NCBI RefSeq assembly: GCF_900169565.1
Contig: NZ_LT828648.1
Span: 808,876 to 872,875 of the forward strand
Length of the DNA: 64,000 nucleotides
Source: Nitrospira japonica
GTDB lineage: Bacteria; Nitrospirota; Nitrospiria; Nitrospirales; Nitrospiraceae
Direction of reading: 5' to 3'
A program made the translations under genes and the position numbers. The notes below the pieces were generated by a model. That model was not told the origin of the DNA, searched no databases, and was given only the letters and a program-made list of their open reading frames with translations. This document shows positions 25,363-33,447 of the stretch, in pieces (position 1 is the first letter of the stretch; each line of letters begins with the position of its first letter).

Positions 25363-26340
25363 TTAATGAAAGGAAAAGGGAATCGGCGCGAAGGTGACGA
25401 CGAAGACCAGCAGGGTCAGCCATCCCACGATCATTCTGGCCGTGCCGAGCGGCACGTTCGGATTCCGGACCGGAGGATGTCCAAGACCCCACAGACCGGC
25501 CATGAACGCCCATACGAACCAGCCGGGCCATCCGACGAATCCGAGGACGATCAATACCGGCACAATGGCAAACGCCATCGTGCGCTGCCGCGGGCCCCAC
25601 AACGCATAGGCGACATGTCCGCCGTCGAGCTGCCCGATGGGAATAAGATTCAAGGACGTCACGAAGAGACCGAACCAGGCGGCAAAGGCCACGGGATGCA
25701 GGACGACATCCGCCTCAGGCGGGAGCGAGCCGATCACGACCCAGGAGAGAAACTGCAGCAGGAGCGGCTCTCCCAACTGCAGTCCGAACGTGGCGTTCCG
25801 GTCCACGACCTGGGAGAAGCCGAGTCCTATAATCAGCGCAATCACCGCGACGACGAAACCGGCAAGAGGTCCCGCGACGCCGATATCGAACAGCGCCCGG
25901 CGATTGAGGATCGGTCCGCGCATGCGGATGATGGCGCCGAACGTTCCGATAAAATGCGGCGGGCCAGGGATGAAGAGGGGCAGCGAGGCGGGAACGCGAT
26001 GAATTTTCGACAACACATAGTGCCCGAGCTCGTGAGTGACGAGGATGAACAACAGCGTCCCCGCAAACGGCACTCCTTTCCAGAGCCCGGCCGGATGGGT
26101 CAGGAGAAAATCGACCGGACCTCCCACCATTCCGCTGTAGGCCTGGTACGCGCCGGCCCACAATGTCGTGAAGATCGTGAGGCAGAGCAGCAGCAGAGGA
26201 AGGATCCACTGGGAGAAGACTGACGGTTCGTCGGCGGCATCGAGGTCCGGCTCGTCGGTCGGCGCAACGGGGCCTGCTCCACGTCGGGAGTCCTCGCGGT
26301 CCGTGAAGGGAATCGACTGATGGCCGTCGACAGGTTCCAT
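25363..26340 (-). CDS. Site-2-protease-like M50 metallopeptidase
   Basis: 325 residues with about seven membrane helices. The zinc site HELGHYVLSK and the second site LIPIGQLDGGHVAYAL (LDG motif) are both present, placing it among intramembrane zinc proteases that cleave anti-sigma factors or other membrane proteins. I placed the start at the ATG at 26340. A TTG at 26355 would overlap the upstream gene's stop as TTGA and is also possible. It is probably co-transcribed with the XRE-MBL gene upstream; the natural substrate is unknown. Confidence 0.88.
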   Translation of the reverse strand: MEPVDGHQSIPFTDREDSRRGAGPVAPTDEPDLDAADEPSVFSQWILPLLLLCLTIFTTLWAGAYQAYSGMVGGPVDFLLTHPAGLWKGVPFAGTLLFILVTHELGHYVLSKIHRVPASLPLFIPGPPHFIGTFGAIIRMRGPILNRRALFDIGVAGPLAGFVVAVIALIIGLGFSQVVDRNATFGLQLGEPLLLQFLSWVVIGSLPPEADVVLHPVAFAAWFGLFVTSLNLIPIGQLDGGHVAYALWGPRQRTMAFAIVPVLIVLGFVGWPGWFVWAFMAGLWGLGHPPVRNPNVPLGTARMIVGWLTLLVFVVTFAPIPFSFH

Positions 26341-26351
26341 GCCGCACTTCT

Positions 26352-27194
26352 TCAACCGAGGGAGGCGAAGGGGTTATGCTCCCGCTCTTCGGCCACGGTC
26401 GTCCCCGGACCATGTCCCGGCAGCAGGCGGACATCGCCCGGAAGCGTCAGGAGACGGCGGCGGACCGAATCGAGATGGGTCTCGTACAGGGTGAAGGGAT
26501 TCGAGCGCCCGATCGAACCGGCAAAGAGTGTGTCACCGACGAAACAGGTCGGCTGCTCCTGATCATCCGCCTGGTAGCAGATCCCGCCGGCGGTGTGACC
26601 CGGCGTGGCGAGACATCGGACCGTTCTGGCTCCCACTCTGACGACCAAGCCGTCATGGGGCGACGTGAGAAGTCCGGCCCGCGGCCGCCAATCCAGGAGG
26701 CTGCGGTCGTCATTTCCGAGATACACGGGCACCTCGCGATGAGCCAGCAACTCCTCGATTCCCCTGGCATGGTCGGAATGGCCGTGGGTCAAGCAGATGC
26801 CGACCAGGCGTAAACGGCGCTCGTTGAGTGCCGAGATCATGGCCGGTGCGTTGTAGCCCGTATCGACGATCAGGGCCTCACCATCGTCATGGAGCAGGTA
26901 GCCTTGCACGCCGTATCCCCCGACTGATCCGTAGACGGTTTCGACCCACGGGAGCTTCTGCCGGTCGGCCGGCCGCCAGTTCTCGATCGCCATGCCGACG
27001 AGCGGATCGGGCTTGAGGGCCAGAACTCCGGCCAATGCCCGAACCGTTCGGCGATCCGGCGGCTTGTGTCCCCGTTCGAGTCCGGTGACGTCCGCCTCGC
27101 TCAACCCGGATGCGACCGCGACCTCGCGAACCGAAAGACCAAGCCCTCCGCGGGCCTTCTTCAGGATGTCGCTCAGATCGTCTTCCAGCGGCAT
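26352..27194 (-). CDS. XRE-type HTH fused to metallo-beta-lactamase-fold hydrolase
   Basis: 280 residues. Residues about 8-60 form a Cro/CI-type helix-turn-helix (ILKKARGGLGLSVREVAVAS, then GLSEADVTGLERGHKPP). Residues 90-280 are an MBL-fold hydrolase of the glyoxalase II type with the metal motif THGHSDH (136-142), an Asp in CFVGDTLFAGS, and LLPGHGPGTT at the end. DNA-binding plus hydrolase in one chain suggests a metabolite-responsive regulator or autoregulated detoxification enzyme, but no target is evident. The next gene starts inside or right after its stop. The ATG at 27194 was preferred over 27224. Confidence 0.8.
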   Translation of the reverse strand: MPLEDDLSDILKKARGGLGLSVREVAVASGLSEADVTGLERGHKPPDRRTVRALAGVLALKPDPLVGMAIENWRPADRQKLPWVETVYGSVGGYGVQGYLLHDDGEALIVDTGYNAPAMISALNERRLRLVGICLTHGHSDHARGIEELLAHREVPVYLGNDDRSLLDWRPRAGLLTSPHDGLVVRVGARTVRCLATPGHTAGGICYQADDQEQPTCFVGDTLFAGSIGRSNPFTLYETHLDSVRRRLLTLPGDVRLLPGHGPGTTVAEEREHNPFASLG

Positions 27195-27233
27195 GAGGTA
27201 TCCGGTGCATCTTGCCGTCGGCACGCCCGCCTG

Positions 27234-27527
27234 CTAGACGAGCGTGCCGAGGATGCGGCGGTAGTCCTCTTCGGGAAAGGCTTTCAGCGTCGTCGAGCGG
27301 ACGTTTCCCGACGAGCCGAGCTTCAGCGCAAACGCGGCCTGTTTGTCGTTGTTCGGCATGTCGAGGATGAGCACCAGATCATATTGTCCCAACGTCATGT
27401 AAAAGGATCTGACCTCGCCGCCCAACTCCTTTGCCAGTTTCTTCACGGCATCCAGCCGCTTCGGCGAATCTTTCACGTTCTTGATCCCCTGATCCGTCCA
27501 GCTGAGCAGCATGACATAGGTCACCAT
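27234..27527 (-). CDS. GYD-domain protein
   Basis: 97 residues from the ATG at 27527, with an AGGAGGT ribosome site. The pattern MVTYVMLLSWTDQGIKNVKD through LGQYDLVLILDMPND-like segment (LGQYDLVLILDMPNN) matches the small dimeric alpha/beta GYD family, of unknown function. It sits between the XRE-MBL gene and the M16 pair, all on the minus strand. Confidence 0.82.
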   Translation of the reverse strand: MVTYVMLLSWTDQGIKNVKDSPKRLDAVKKLAKELGGEVRSFYMTLGQYDLVLILDMPNNDKQAAFALKLGSSGNVRSTTLKAFPEEDYRRILGTLV

Positions 27528-27546
27528 TGCGACCTCCTCGGCAGCC

Positions 27547-29019
27547 TTAACTTTCCGGCTCAAGCCTGATTTCCTTGACATCCCCGAATCCGGACAACAT
27601 CTTCGGCAGCGCGCCGCCCGGTCCGACGGCCACGATCGTCAGCCGGTCAGGATGAAGATGTTTCCGCGCCGCCGCCAGCAGTTCTTCCCGCTTGAGCGCG
27701 ACGACGCGGGCGCGCAACTGCTGCAGAAAATCCTTCGGTAATCCGTCGTATTCCAGCTCGATCAATCGATTGACGACGGCGGCGGAATTTGGAAACGAAA
27801 AGACGAACGAGTTGACGTACGCTTCCTTCGCTTCGGCCAGCTCCTCCTCCGACACCACGTCGGTGCGGATGCGCTCGAGATTGGCCACGAACCGGGTGAT
27901 CACCTCCTGGGTCGACGGCAGCTTGGTTTCAGCCCGCATCAGCCAGATGCCCTGATCGTGCACCCCCGCGGTGAGACGGCTCCCGACCGAATAGGCCAAC
28001 CCCCGCTTGGTCCGGACGTCGTTGAACAGGCGGCTCCGGAACGAACTTCCGCCGAGAATATCGTTGGCCAAGGCCAAGGCCGCATAGTCCGGATCGGTCT
28101 CCTTGATGGACAGATGGCCGACTCGAAGATGCGTCTGCGAGGTTTCCTTGCCGACGAACCGGATCGCGGGCGCCGAGCCCGTTGACTCCCTGGCATCGGG
28201 AATTTTCAAATCCGGCACGTCTCCCTTTTTCCAGTCGCCAAAGGTCGCCCGCAGCATCGCCAGCATATCGTCCCTGCGGAAGTCGCCGGTCACGCCCAGG
28301 ATCATGCCGTTCGGATAGACGGTCTTTCCGTGAAAGGCCACGAGGTCGGCGCGCGTGATCCGGCGGATGGACTCGACCGTGCTCTCCCTGGCGCTCGGAT
28401 GGTCGGAACCGTAGAGCTGTTTGAGGAATTCACGGCTGACAATCGACCCGGGATTGTCCTGTCGCCGCCGGATGCCTTCGATCGCTTGAAGCTTGGCGAG
28501 TTCCAGTCGCGCCGGTTCGAAGGAAGGAGACCGGATCAGCCCCGCGAAGATGTCGAGGCCGCGCTTGAAATCCTTGTTCAAGACGTCGAGGGAGGCGGAA
28601 CCGGAGAGCCGTCCGATGGCAATACCCACGTCGCCGGCGAACTGCTCGAGTTCCTGATCCACCTGTTCGGCCGAACGCGTGCCGCCGCCGCCGGTGCGCA
28701 TGACCGTGCCCGTAAGCGCGGCCAGCCCCACTTTCTCCCCCGGATCGAGCCACGCCCCGGTGCGCAGCGTCGCAGAGAGGGTGATCAACGGCAATTCATG
28801 GTCCTCGAGAAGATAGACCACCATCCCGTTCTCGAACACCACCCGGTCCGGATCGGGCGGGGTGAATTCGACCGGATCGAACTTCATCACCCTCGGATCG
28901 GCGGTCGGCGCATCGCCGCCCGCGGCGACGATCAGCGGAAGCAGGAATGCGACCGCGGCCGCTCCCAATGCGCATCCGGCCCACCGCATGGTCGATCGCA
29001 CGCCATTCACACGCGTCAT
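27547..29019 (-). CDS. M16-family peptidase-like subunit lacking the zinc motif
   Basis: 490 residues with a signal peptide (CALGAAAVAFLLPLIVAAGG). Two M16 (insulinase-like) modules are seen, but the position of HxxEH is replaced by GLAALTGTVMRTGGG, so this chain cannot bind catalytic zinc. Its N-terminus overlaps the stop of the active M16 gene by 4 bp (ATGA). In M16B heterodimers, such as the mitochondrial processing peptidase, one subunit is catalytic and the other is a glycine-rich-loop partner; this pair fits that plan in the periplasm. Confidence 0.88.
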   Translation of the reverse strand: MTRVNGVRSTMRWAGCALGAAAVAFLLPLIVAAGGDAPTADPRVMKFDPVEFTPPDPDRVVFENGMVVYLLEDHELPLITLSATLRTGAWLDPGEKVGLAALTGTVMRTGGGGTRSAEQVDQELEQFAGDVGIAIGRLSGSASLDVLNKDFKRGLDIFAGLIRSPSFEPARLELAKLQAIEGIRRRQDNPGSIVSREFLKQLYGSDHPSARESTVESIRRITRADLVAFHGKTVYPNGMILGVTGDFRRDDMLAMLRATFGDWKKGDVPDLKIPDARESTGSAPAIRFVGKETSQTHLRVGHLSIKETDPDYAALALANDILGGSSFRSRLFNDVRTKRGLAYSVGSRLTAGVHDQGIWLMRAETKLPSTQEVITRFVANLERIRTDVVSEEELAEAKEAYVNSFVFSFPNSAAVVNRLIELEYDGLPKDFLQQLRARVVALKREELLAAARKHLHPDRLTIVAVGPGGALPKMLSGFGDVKEIRLEPES

Positions 29020-30641
29020 CGAGTCACCTCACTGGCCGACACCGCGGCCGCTTGTTTGACCGCGACTGTCTTGACCAGCGTCGCCACGGTTCGATTCGAT
29101 TTGGTGAAATATTCGGAGGCCACGCGTTGAATGTCCGCCGGCATGACCGCCGCGATCTTGTCCCGTGCGTTGAGCATGTATCGCCAGTCCCCCGCCACCG
29201 TCTGATACAGGGCGAGTTGGGAAGCAAGCCCGCTGTTGGAGCGCAAGGCGCGGACCATGTCCGCGTCAAGATTGTTGAGCACCTTCTCCAATTCCGTCGT
29301 GGTCACCGGCTCGCGCTTGAGCCGCTCCAATTCGGCCAGGATTGCGGCCTCGACCTCCGCCGCCGTGTGGGGGGCCAGCGGAGTCGCCTGCAGCACGAAC
29401 AGATTGGGCGCGCGCACGCCCGGATAATTGGCGTCCGAATTGACCGCTGAGGCCAGTCTGCCGCCCAGGACCAGTTTGGTGTACAGGCGCGATGTCAGTC
29501 CGTCCGTCAGGATTTCATCGATCACGTCGAACACGTAATCATCTGGATGCCCCAGAGCCGGTTTGTGAAAGCCGATGGCCAAGGAAGGCTCCGCGTCGAA
29601 CTCCACTTCCACCCGGCGCTCGCCTCGCTGCGGCGGCTCGACCGTCACGATCTGCGGCGGCGGCGGTGCAGCGGGAATCTTCCCGAACGTCCGTTCGATC
29701 AAGGCGATCACGTCCTTCGGATTGATGTCGCCCACGATGCCGATCGTGGCGCGGCCGGGACCGTAATAGGTCTTGAAAAACTCTTCCGTGGTAGCCGGCG
29801 TCAAGGACAGAATGTCCGATTCCCATCCGATCGTCGGAACCCCGTAGGGGTGGGCGCGGAAGGCGGCCGAGGTAAAGGTTTCAAAGAGCAGCCCGCTCGG
29901 GCTGTCGTCGTTGCGCAGGCGCCGTTCTTCCATGACCACGCCCCGCTCCTTGTAAAATTCACGGAGGACGGGGTTGGCCATGCGATCGGCCTCGATTGCC
30001 GCCCACAGTGGCAAGCGATTGGAGGGCAGATTGATCATGTACCGGGTCAGGTCCTTCCCGGTCGCCGCGTTCAATCCCACCCCGCCGTGCCGCTGGTAGA
30101 GCAGCGCCATTTCGTTGCCGGACACGTACTGGGCGGCCTGGTCCTGCAGATCCTTCACGCGCTGCTGCAAGGCCGCGATGGCGGCGAGTTCGTCCGGTCC
30201 GGCCGGGCGCTCTTGTGATCGCCGGGCCGCTTCGCGCTGCCGCTGCTCGAGCTCCGTGCCGGCGCGCGACAACTCATCGAGGATCGGCTTTTCTTTGGCG
30301 TAGTCCTTGGTCCCGATCGTCCTGGTCCCCTTGAAGGCCATGTGCTCGTATAAATGTGCGAGTCCGGTCTGTCCGACCTGTTCGTTGACCCCGCCGACCG
30401 AGAACGTCATGTTGATCGAGACGATGGGCGTCTGGTGGCGCTCGACCATGAGCACCGTCAAACCGTTGGCCAACTTATGCTCGATGACCCGCTCGGCCAA
30501 TCCGGAAGAGGCCGCAGCAACGGGACCAGGCTGCCCGAGGGCAAGCACCATCGCCGCCGCCAGGCAGGCGTGCTTCGCCCCCGAGATCCATCGTTTCACG
30601 TCATATCTTTCATGCCCCACCTGCACCGTTTCTCCGTTCAT
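29016..30641 (-). CDS. M16-family zinc peptidase, catalytic subunit
   Basis: 541 residues, exported (AAAMVLALGQPGPVAAAS). The inverted zinc motif is HLYEH (residues 96-100) with the third ligand Glu in AAIEADRMANP. A charged insertion with coiled-coil character lies between (ELSRAGTELEQRQREAARRS onward). The second module carries the partner-binding region. ATGA coupling to the following inactive subunit suggests a heterodimeric periplasmic protease. The upstream stop/start overlap with the phosphatase gene (ATGA at 30638-30641) places it in a longer operon. Confidence 0.9.
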   Translation of the reverse strand: MNGETVQVGHERYDVKRWISGAKHACLAAAMVLALGQPGPVAAASSGLAERVIEHKLANGLTVLMVERHQTPIVSINMTFSVGGVNEQVGQTGLAHLYEHMAFKGTRTIGTKDYAKEKPILDELSRAGTELEQRQREAARRSQERPAGPDELAAIAALQQRVKDLQDQAAQYVSGNEMALLYQRHGGVGLNAATGKDLTRYMINLPSNRLPLWAAIEADRMANPVLREFYKERGVVMEERRLRNDDSPSGLLFETFTSAAFRAHPYGVPTIGWESDILSLTPATTEEFFKTYYGPGRATIGIVGDINPKDVIALIERTFGKIPAAPPPPQIVTVEPPQRGERRVEVEFDAEPSLAIGFHKPALGHPDDYVFDVIDEILTDGLTSRLYTKLVLGGRLASAVNSDANYPGVRAPNLFVLQATPLAPHTAAEVEAAILAELERLKREPVTTTELEKVLNNLDADMVRALRSNSGLASQLALYQTVAGDWRYMLNARDKIAAVMPADIQRVASEYFTKSNRTVATLVKTVAVKQAAAVSASEVTR

Positions 30642-31285
30642 TCGAAAATCTCCATGAGTTCCTCCGGTCGTTCAATGAACCAGTCGGGACGGCAGGCGGT
30701 CATGCGCTCCCGGTTTCCCATACCGTAGCCGACCGCGCAGACCCGGATTCCGGCATTATGGCCGCCGTTGATGTCGTTGGTGCTGTCCCCCACCAACACG
30801 GTCCGCTCCGGCGACGCGTTCAGGCGCTCCATGATGTGCCGCAGCATCCCCGGCTCAGGCTTGAGGCCGAATCCGTTGTCGCCGCCGACGACGAATTGGA
30901 AGTGTTGAGCGCCCAGGCCCTGTAGAATGACGTTGGTGAATTCGATGGACTTGTTGGTGGCCACCGCCTTGCTGGTACGCCCGAAATGTTGCAACATCCG
31001 CTCGATGCCCGGATAGAAACGCGTGCGATCGAGGCAATGCGCCAAGTAATGCCCCCGAAAGACCCGCAGGGCTTCGTCGAATCGGTCCGGGTTGTCGTCT
31101 CCCACCGCCTGTCTGAGCAACTTCTTCACCCCGTCCCCGACGAAACCGAAAATCTCCTCGAGCGGGCGCTGCGGCAATCCCAGTTCGGCCAGCGTCAAGT
31201 TCACGGACGCGGCGATGTCCCATTTCGATTCGATCAGCGTACCGTCCAGATCGAATATCAGCAAGTCGACCGGCGTCTTTCCCAT
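30638..31285 (-). CDS. gph: Phosphoglycolate phosphatase-like HAD hydrolase
   Basis: 215 residues. HAD motif I LLIFDLDGTLIESKWD, motif II VATNKS, motif III Lys in GLKPEPGM, motif IV VLVGDSTNDINGGHNAG. It fits the Gph family, which removes phosphate from 2-phosphoglycolate or related substrates. It overlaps the upstream gene by one base (TAATG) and the downstream M16 gene by 4 bp, so the four minus-strand genes are tightly coupled. Confidence 0.85.
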   Translation of the reverse strand: MGKTPVDLLIFDLDGTLIESKWDIAASVNLTLAELGLPQRPLEEIFGFVGDGVKKLLRQAVGDDNPDRFDEALRVFRGHYLAHCLDRTRFYPGIERMLQHFGRTSKAVATNKSIEFTNVILQGLGAQHFQFVVGGDNGFGLKPEPGMLRHIMERLNASPERTVLVGDSTNDINGGHNAGIRVCAVGYGMGNRERMTACRPDWFIERPEELMEIFE

Positions 31286-31842
31286 TACTTCACCTTCCGC
31301 AATTCATCCTCCAACCCGGCGAGCCGATCCCGCTTGTCCTGCTCGCCTTCCTTGACCCACGCCTCGCGCACCAGGTTGAGCATTCGCTTTTGACCGACGT
31401 GCGGAGGCAGCACCGGCTCGATGATCCTCCAGCGATTCTTGACCGATTTGACCCGCACGCGGACTTCCTCCGTACCGGCCTCGGGGACGAATCCGGCGGT
31501 TTCAAGATAGACGGATCCGATGATTTGAAACGCCACCGGCACCACCACTTCCAGGCGATCGACGATGTCCCACTGAGTGTAGTGCTCCGCGACGGTGAAG
31601 CCGCGGATGACCACGATGCGCCCCCAGGTCGGCTCGTCCCGCCAATCGATAAACGGGGCGATCGCTTCGAACGACAAGGAATCCAGACGCGCGCCCTTTT
31701 GGTCGAGCTGGAAATATTTTTTCACGATCTCGGCGGGCGAATGATCCAGACCGCCGGTTTGTCCGGCCGCCGACCCGTGAAACACCATCAGCCCCAGGAG
31801 ACTCAGAAGCGCCAGCACCGGGCGGACGGACGTCCGTCTCAT
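31285..31842 (-). CDS. Exported hypothetical protein
   Basis: 185 residues with a signal peptide (VLALLSLLGLMVFHGSAAG). The mature domain (IVKKYFQLDQKGARLDSLSF, WGRIVVIRGFTVAEHYTQWD, VEVVVPVAFQIIGSVYLETA, RVRVKSVKNRWRIIEP) has the strand-helix pattern of an NTF2/SnoaL-like cone, but that is only a pattern reading. It overlaps pyk by 4 bp (ATGG/A at 31839-31842) and gph by 1 base, so it is part of that operon. Function unknown. Confidence 0.7.
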   Translation of the reverse strand: MRRTSVRPVLALLSLLGLMVFHGSAAGQTGGLDHSPAEIVKKYFQLDQKGARLDSLSFEAIAPFIDWRDEPTWGRIVVIRGFTVAEHYTQWDIVDRLEVVVPVAFQIIGSVYLETAGFVPEAGTEEVRVRVKSVKNRWRIIEPVLPPHVGQKRMLNLVREAWVKEGEQDKRDRLAGLEDELRKVK

Positions 31843-33293
31843 GGGACCTCGTGCAGCTTCATGAGATTCGTGCCTCCCGGCTGCCCGATCCGCGTGCCCG
31901 ACAGGATGACGATCCGTTCACCCGGCTTCACGATCCCCTCAGCCTTCAAGCGTCGCTCCGCCTCGTGGACGCGTTCGTCCGTTTGCGCGATCTGGTGCAT
32001 GCAATGCGGCGTCACGCCCCAATAGAGCGCCATCCGCTGGCGAATGGGTTCGAACGGCGTAAACGCAATGATCGGCGCGACGGGCCGCTGTTTGGAAATC
32101 AATCGCGCCGTCGAGCCCAACTCGCTGAATGCCACGATCGCGCTGGCCGTGATGGCCGAGGCGGCCGTCGACGCCGCGGTACAGATGGCCTCCGAACAGG
32201 ACCGGGCGTCGCCGTCCGCGTCACGCCTGCGCGAGGCCGATGCCGCGATCCCCTCCTCCGCGGCCCGGACGATCCGGTCCATGACCCGAACCGTTTCGAC
32301 CGGATAGCGGCCGATGGCCGTTTCCGCCGACAGCATCACGGCGTCAGTGCCGTCGAACACCGCGTTGGCGACGTCGGACGCTTCCGCCCTGGTCGGGCTG
32401 GCGCGCTGGGTCATGGATTCCAACATCTGGGTTGCCGTAATGACCAGCCGGCGGCGGTGGTTGGCTTCCACGATAATGCGCTTCTGCAGAACAGGTACGG
32501 CTTCGGCTCCCATTTCGACGCCCAAGTCGCCGCGCGCGATCATGACGCCGTCAGCGGCGTCCAGGATGGCGGGCAACGCATTTACGGCCTCGACGCGTTC
32601 GATCTTGGCGATAATCGGCACATCCCGCCCGCAGGCTGCCACCAGCTGCTTCGCGGCTGCAATATCCTCCGGTCCACGGACGAACGACAGCGCCACATAA
32701 TCCACGCCCGCCGCGACTCCGAACCGGATGTCCTCGCGGTCCTTGTCCGTCAGCGTGGGCGCGCTGACGTTCGTTCCGGGCAGGTTGATGCCCTTGTGCG
32801 AGGTGATGCGGCCGCCGGTGACGACCAGACACTCGACCGCGCCGCCGGCGATTCGCGTCACGGTCAACTCGATCAGGCCGTCGTCGATGAGAATGCGGCC
32901 CCCCGGCCTCACGTCGCGAGCCAGGTGTGGATAGCTCACGGGAATGTCGATCTGTCCACCGGCCGGCGCTCCGGACGCGGCAGCCAGCTGGCCCCCGGAC
33001 CGGGCCAGGGCCGTCTGCAATCGGACCGATTGCCCGGGCGCCACGTCCAGGCCCTTCTCGCCGACCTCGTCCACCCTGATGCGCGGCCCTTGAACGTCTT
33101 GAATGATGGCGACCGCAGCCTGCCGGCTGGCGGCGGCTTCTCGAATGGAGCGGATGGCTCGGCGATGCGAGTCGTGCGTGCCGTGGGAGAAATTCAGGCG
33201 CGCCGCGTCCATCCCCTGTTCGATGAGGCGGCTCAGGACGTCCAACGACTCACTGGCCGGGCCGATCGTGCAGACGATCTTCGCTTTTCTCAT
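31839..33293 (-). CDS. pyk: Pyruvate kinase
   Basis: 484 residues. It converts phosphoenolpyruvate and ADP to pyruvate and ATP. The barrel begins RKAKIVCTIGPASES, with DAARLNFSHGTHDSH, IIAKIERVEAVNAL and the active-site ARGDLGVEMGAEAVP. The B domain and C-terminal regulatory domain follow (VMLSAETAIGRYPVE). The ATG at 33293 is chosen over 33335 because the conserved start of the barrel follows directly. It is head-to-head with the phosphatase-phosphofructokinase gene, so the two opposing ends of lower glycolysis share a 154-bp control region. Confidence 0.95.
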   Translation of the reverse strand: MRKAKIVCTIGPASESLDVLSRLIEQGMDAARLNFSHGTHDSHRRAIRSIREAAASRQAAVAIIQDVQGPRIRVDEVGEKGLDVAPGQSVRLQTALARSGGQLAAASGAPAGGQIDIPVSYPHLARDVRPGGRILIDDGLIELTVTRIAGGAVECLVVTGGRITSHKGINLPGTNVSAPTLTDKDREDIRFGVAAGVDYVALSFVRGPEDIAAAKQLVAACGRDVPIIAKIERVEAVNALPAILDAADGVMIARGDLGVEMGAEAVPVLQKRIIVEANHRRRLVITATQMLESMTQRASPTRAEASDVANAVFDGTDAVMLSAETAIGRYPVETVRVMDRIVRAAEEGIAASASRRRDADGDARSCSEAICTAASTAASAITASAIVAFSELGSTARLISKQRPVAPIIAFTPFEPIRQRMALYWGVTPHCMHQIAQTDERVHEAERRLKAEGIVKPGERIVILSGTRIGQPGGTNLMKLHEVP

Positions 33294-33447
33294 GCCATGC
33301 TCTTCGTGCTTGACAAGACAGGAACCATCACCCAATCATTGCAGGCGGAAAAACACCGTTCTTCTTGCGTGGCGACGGGTCATTCTAACAAACGAGAATT
33401 CCCGCCGCAAAGATTCTTCGAGCCCGACGCGTGTTGCGGGAGGTCCC

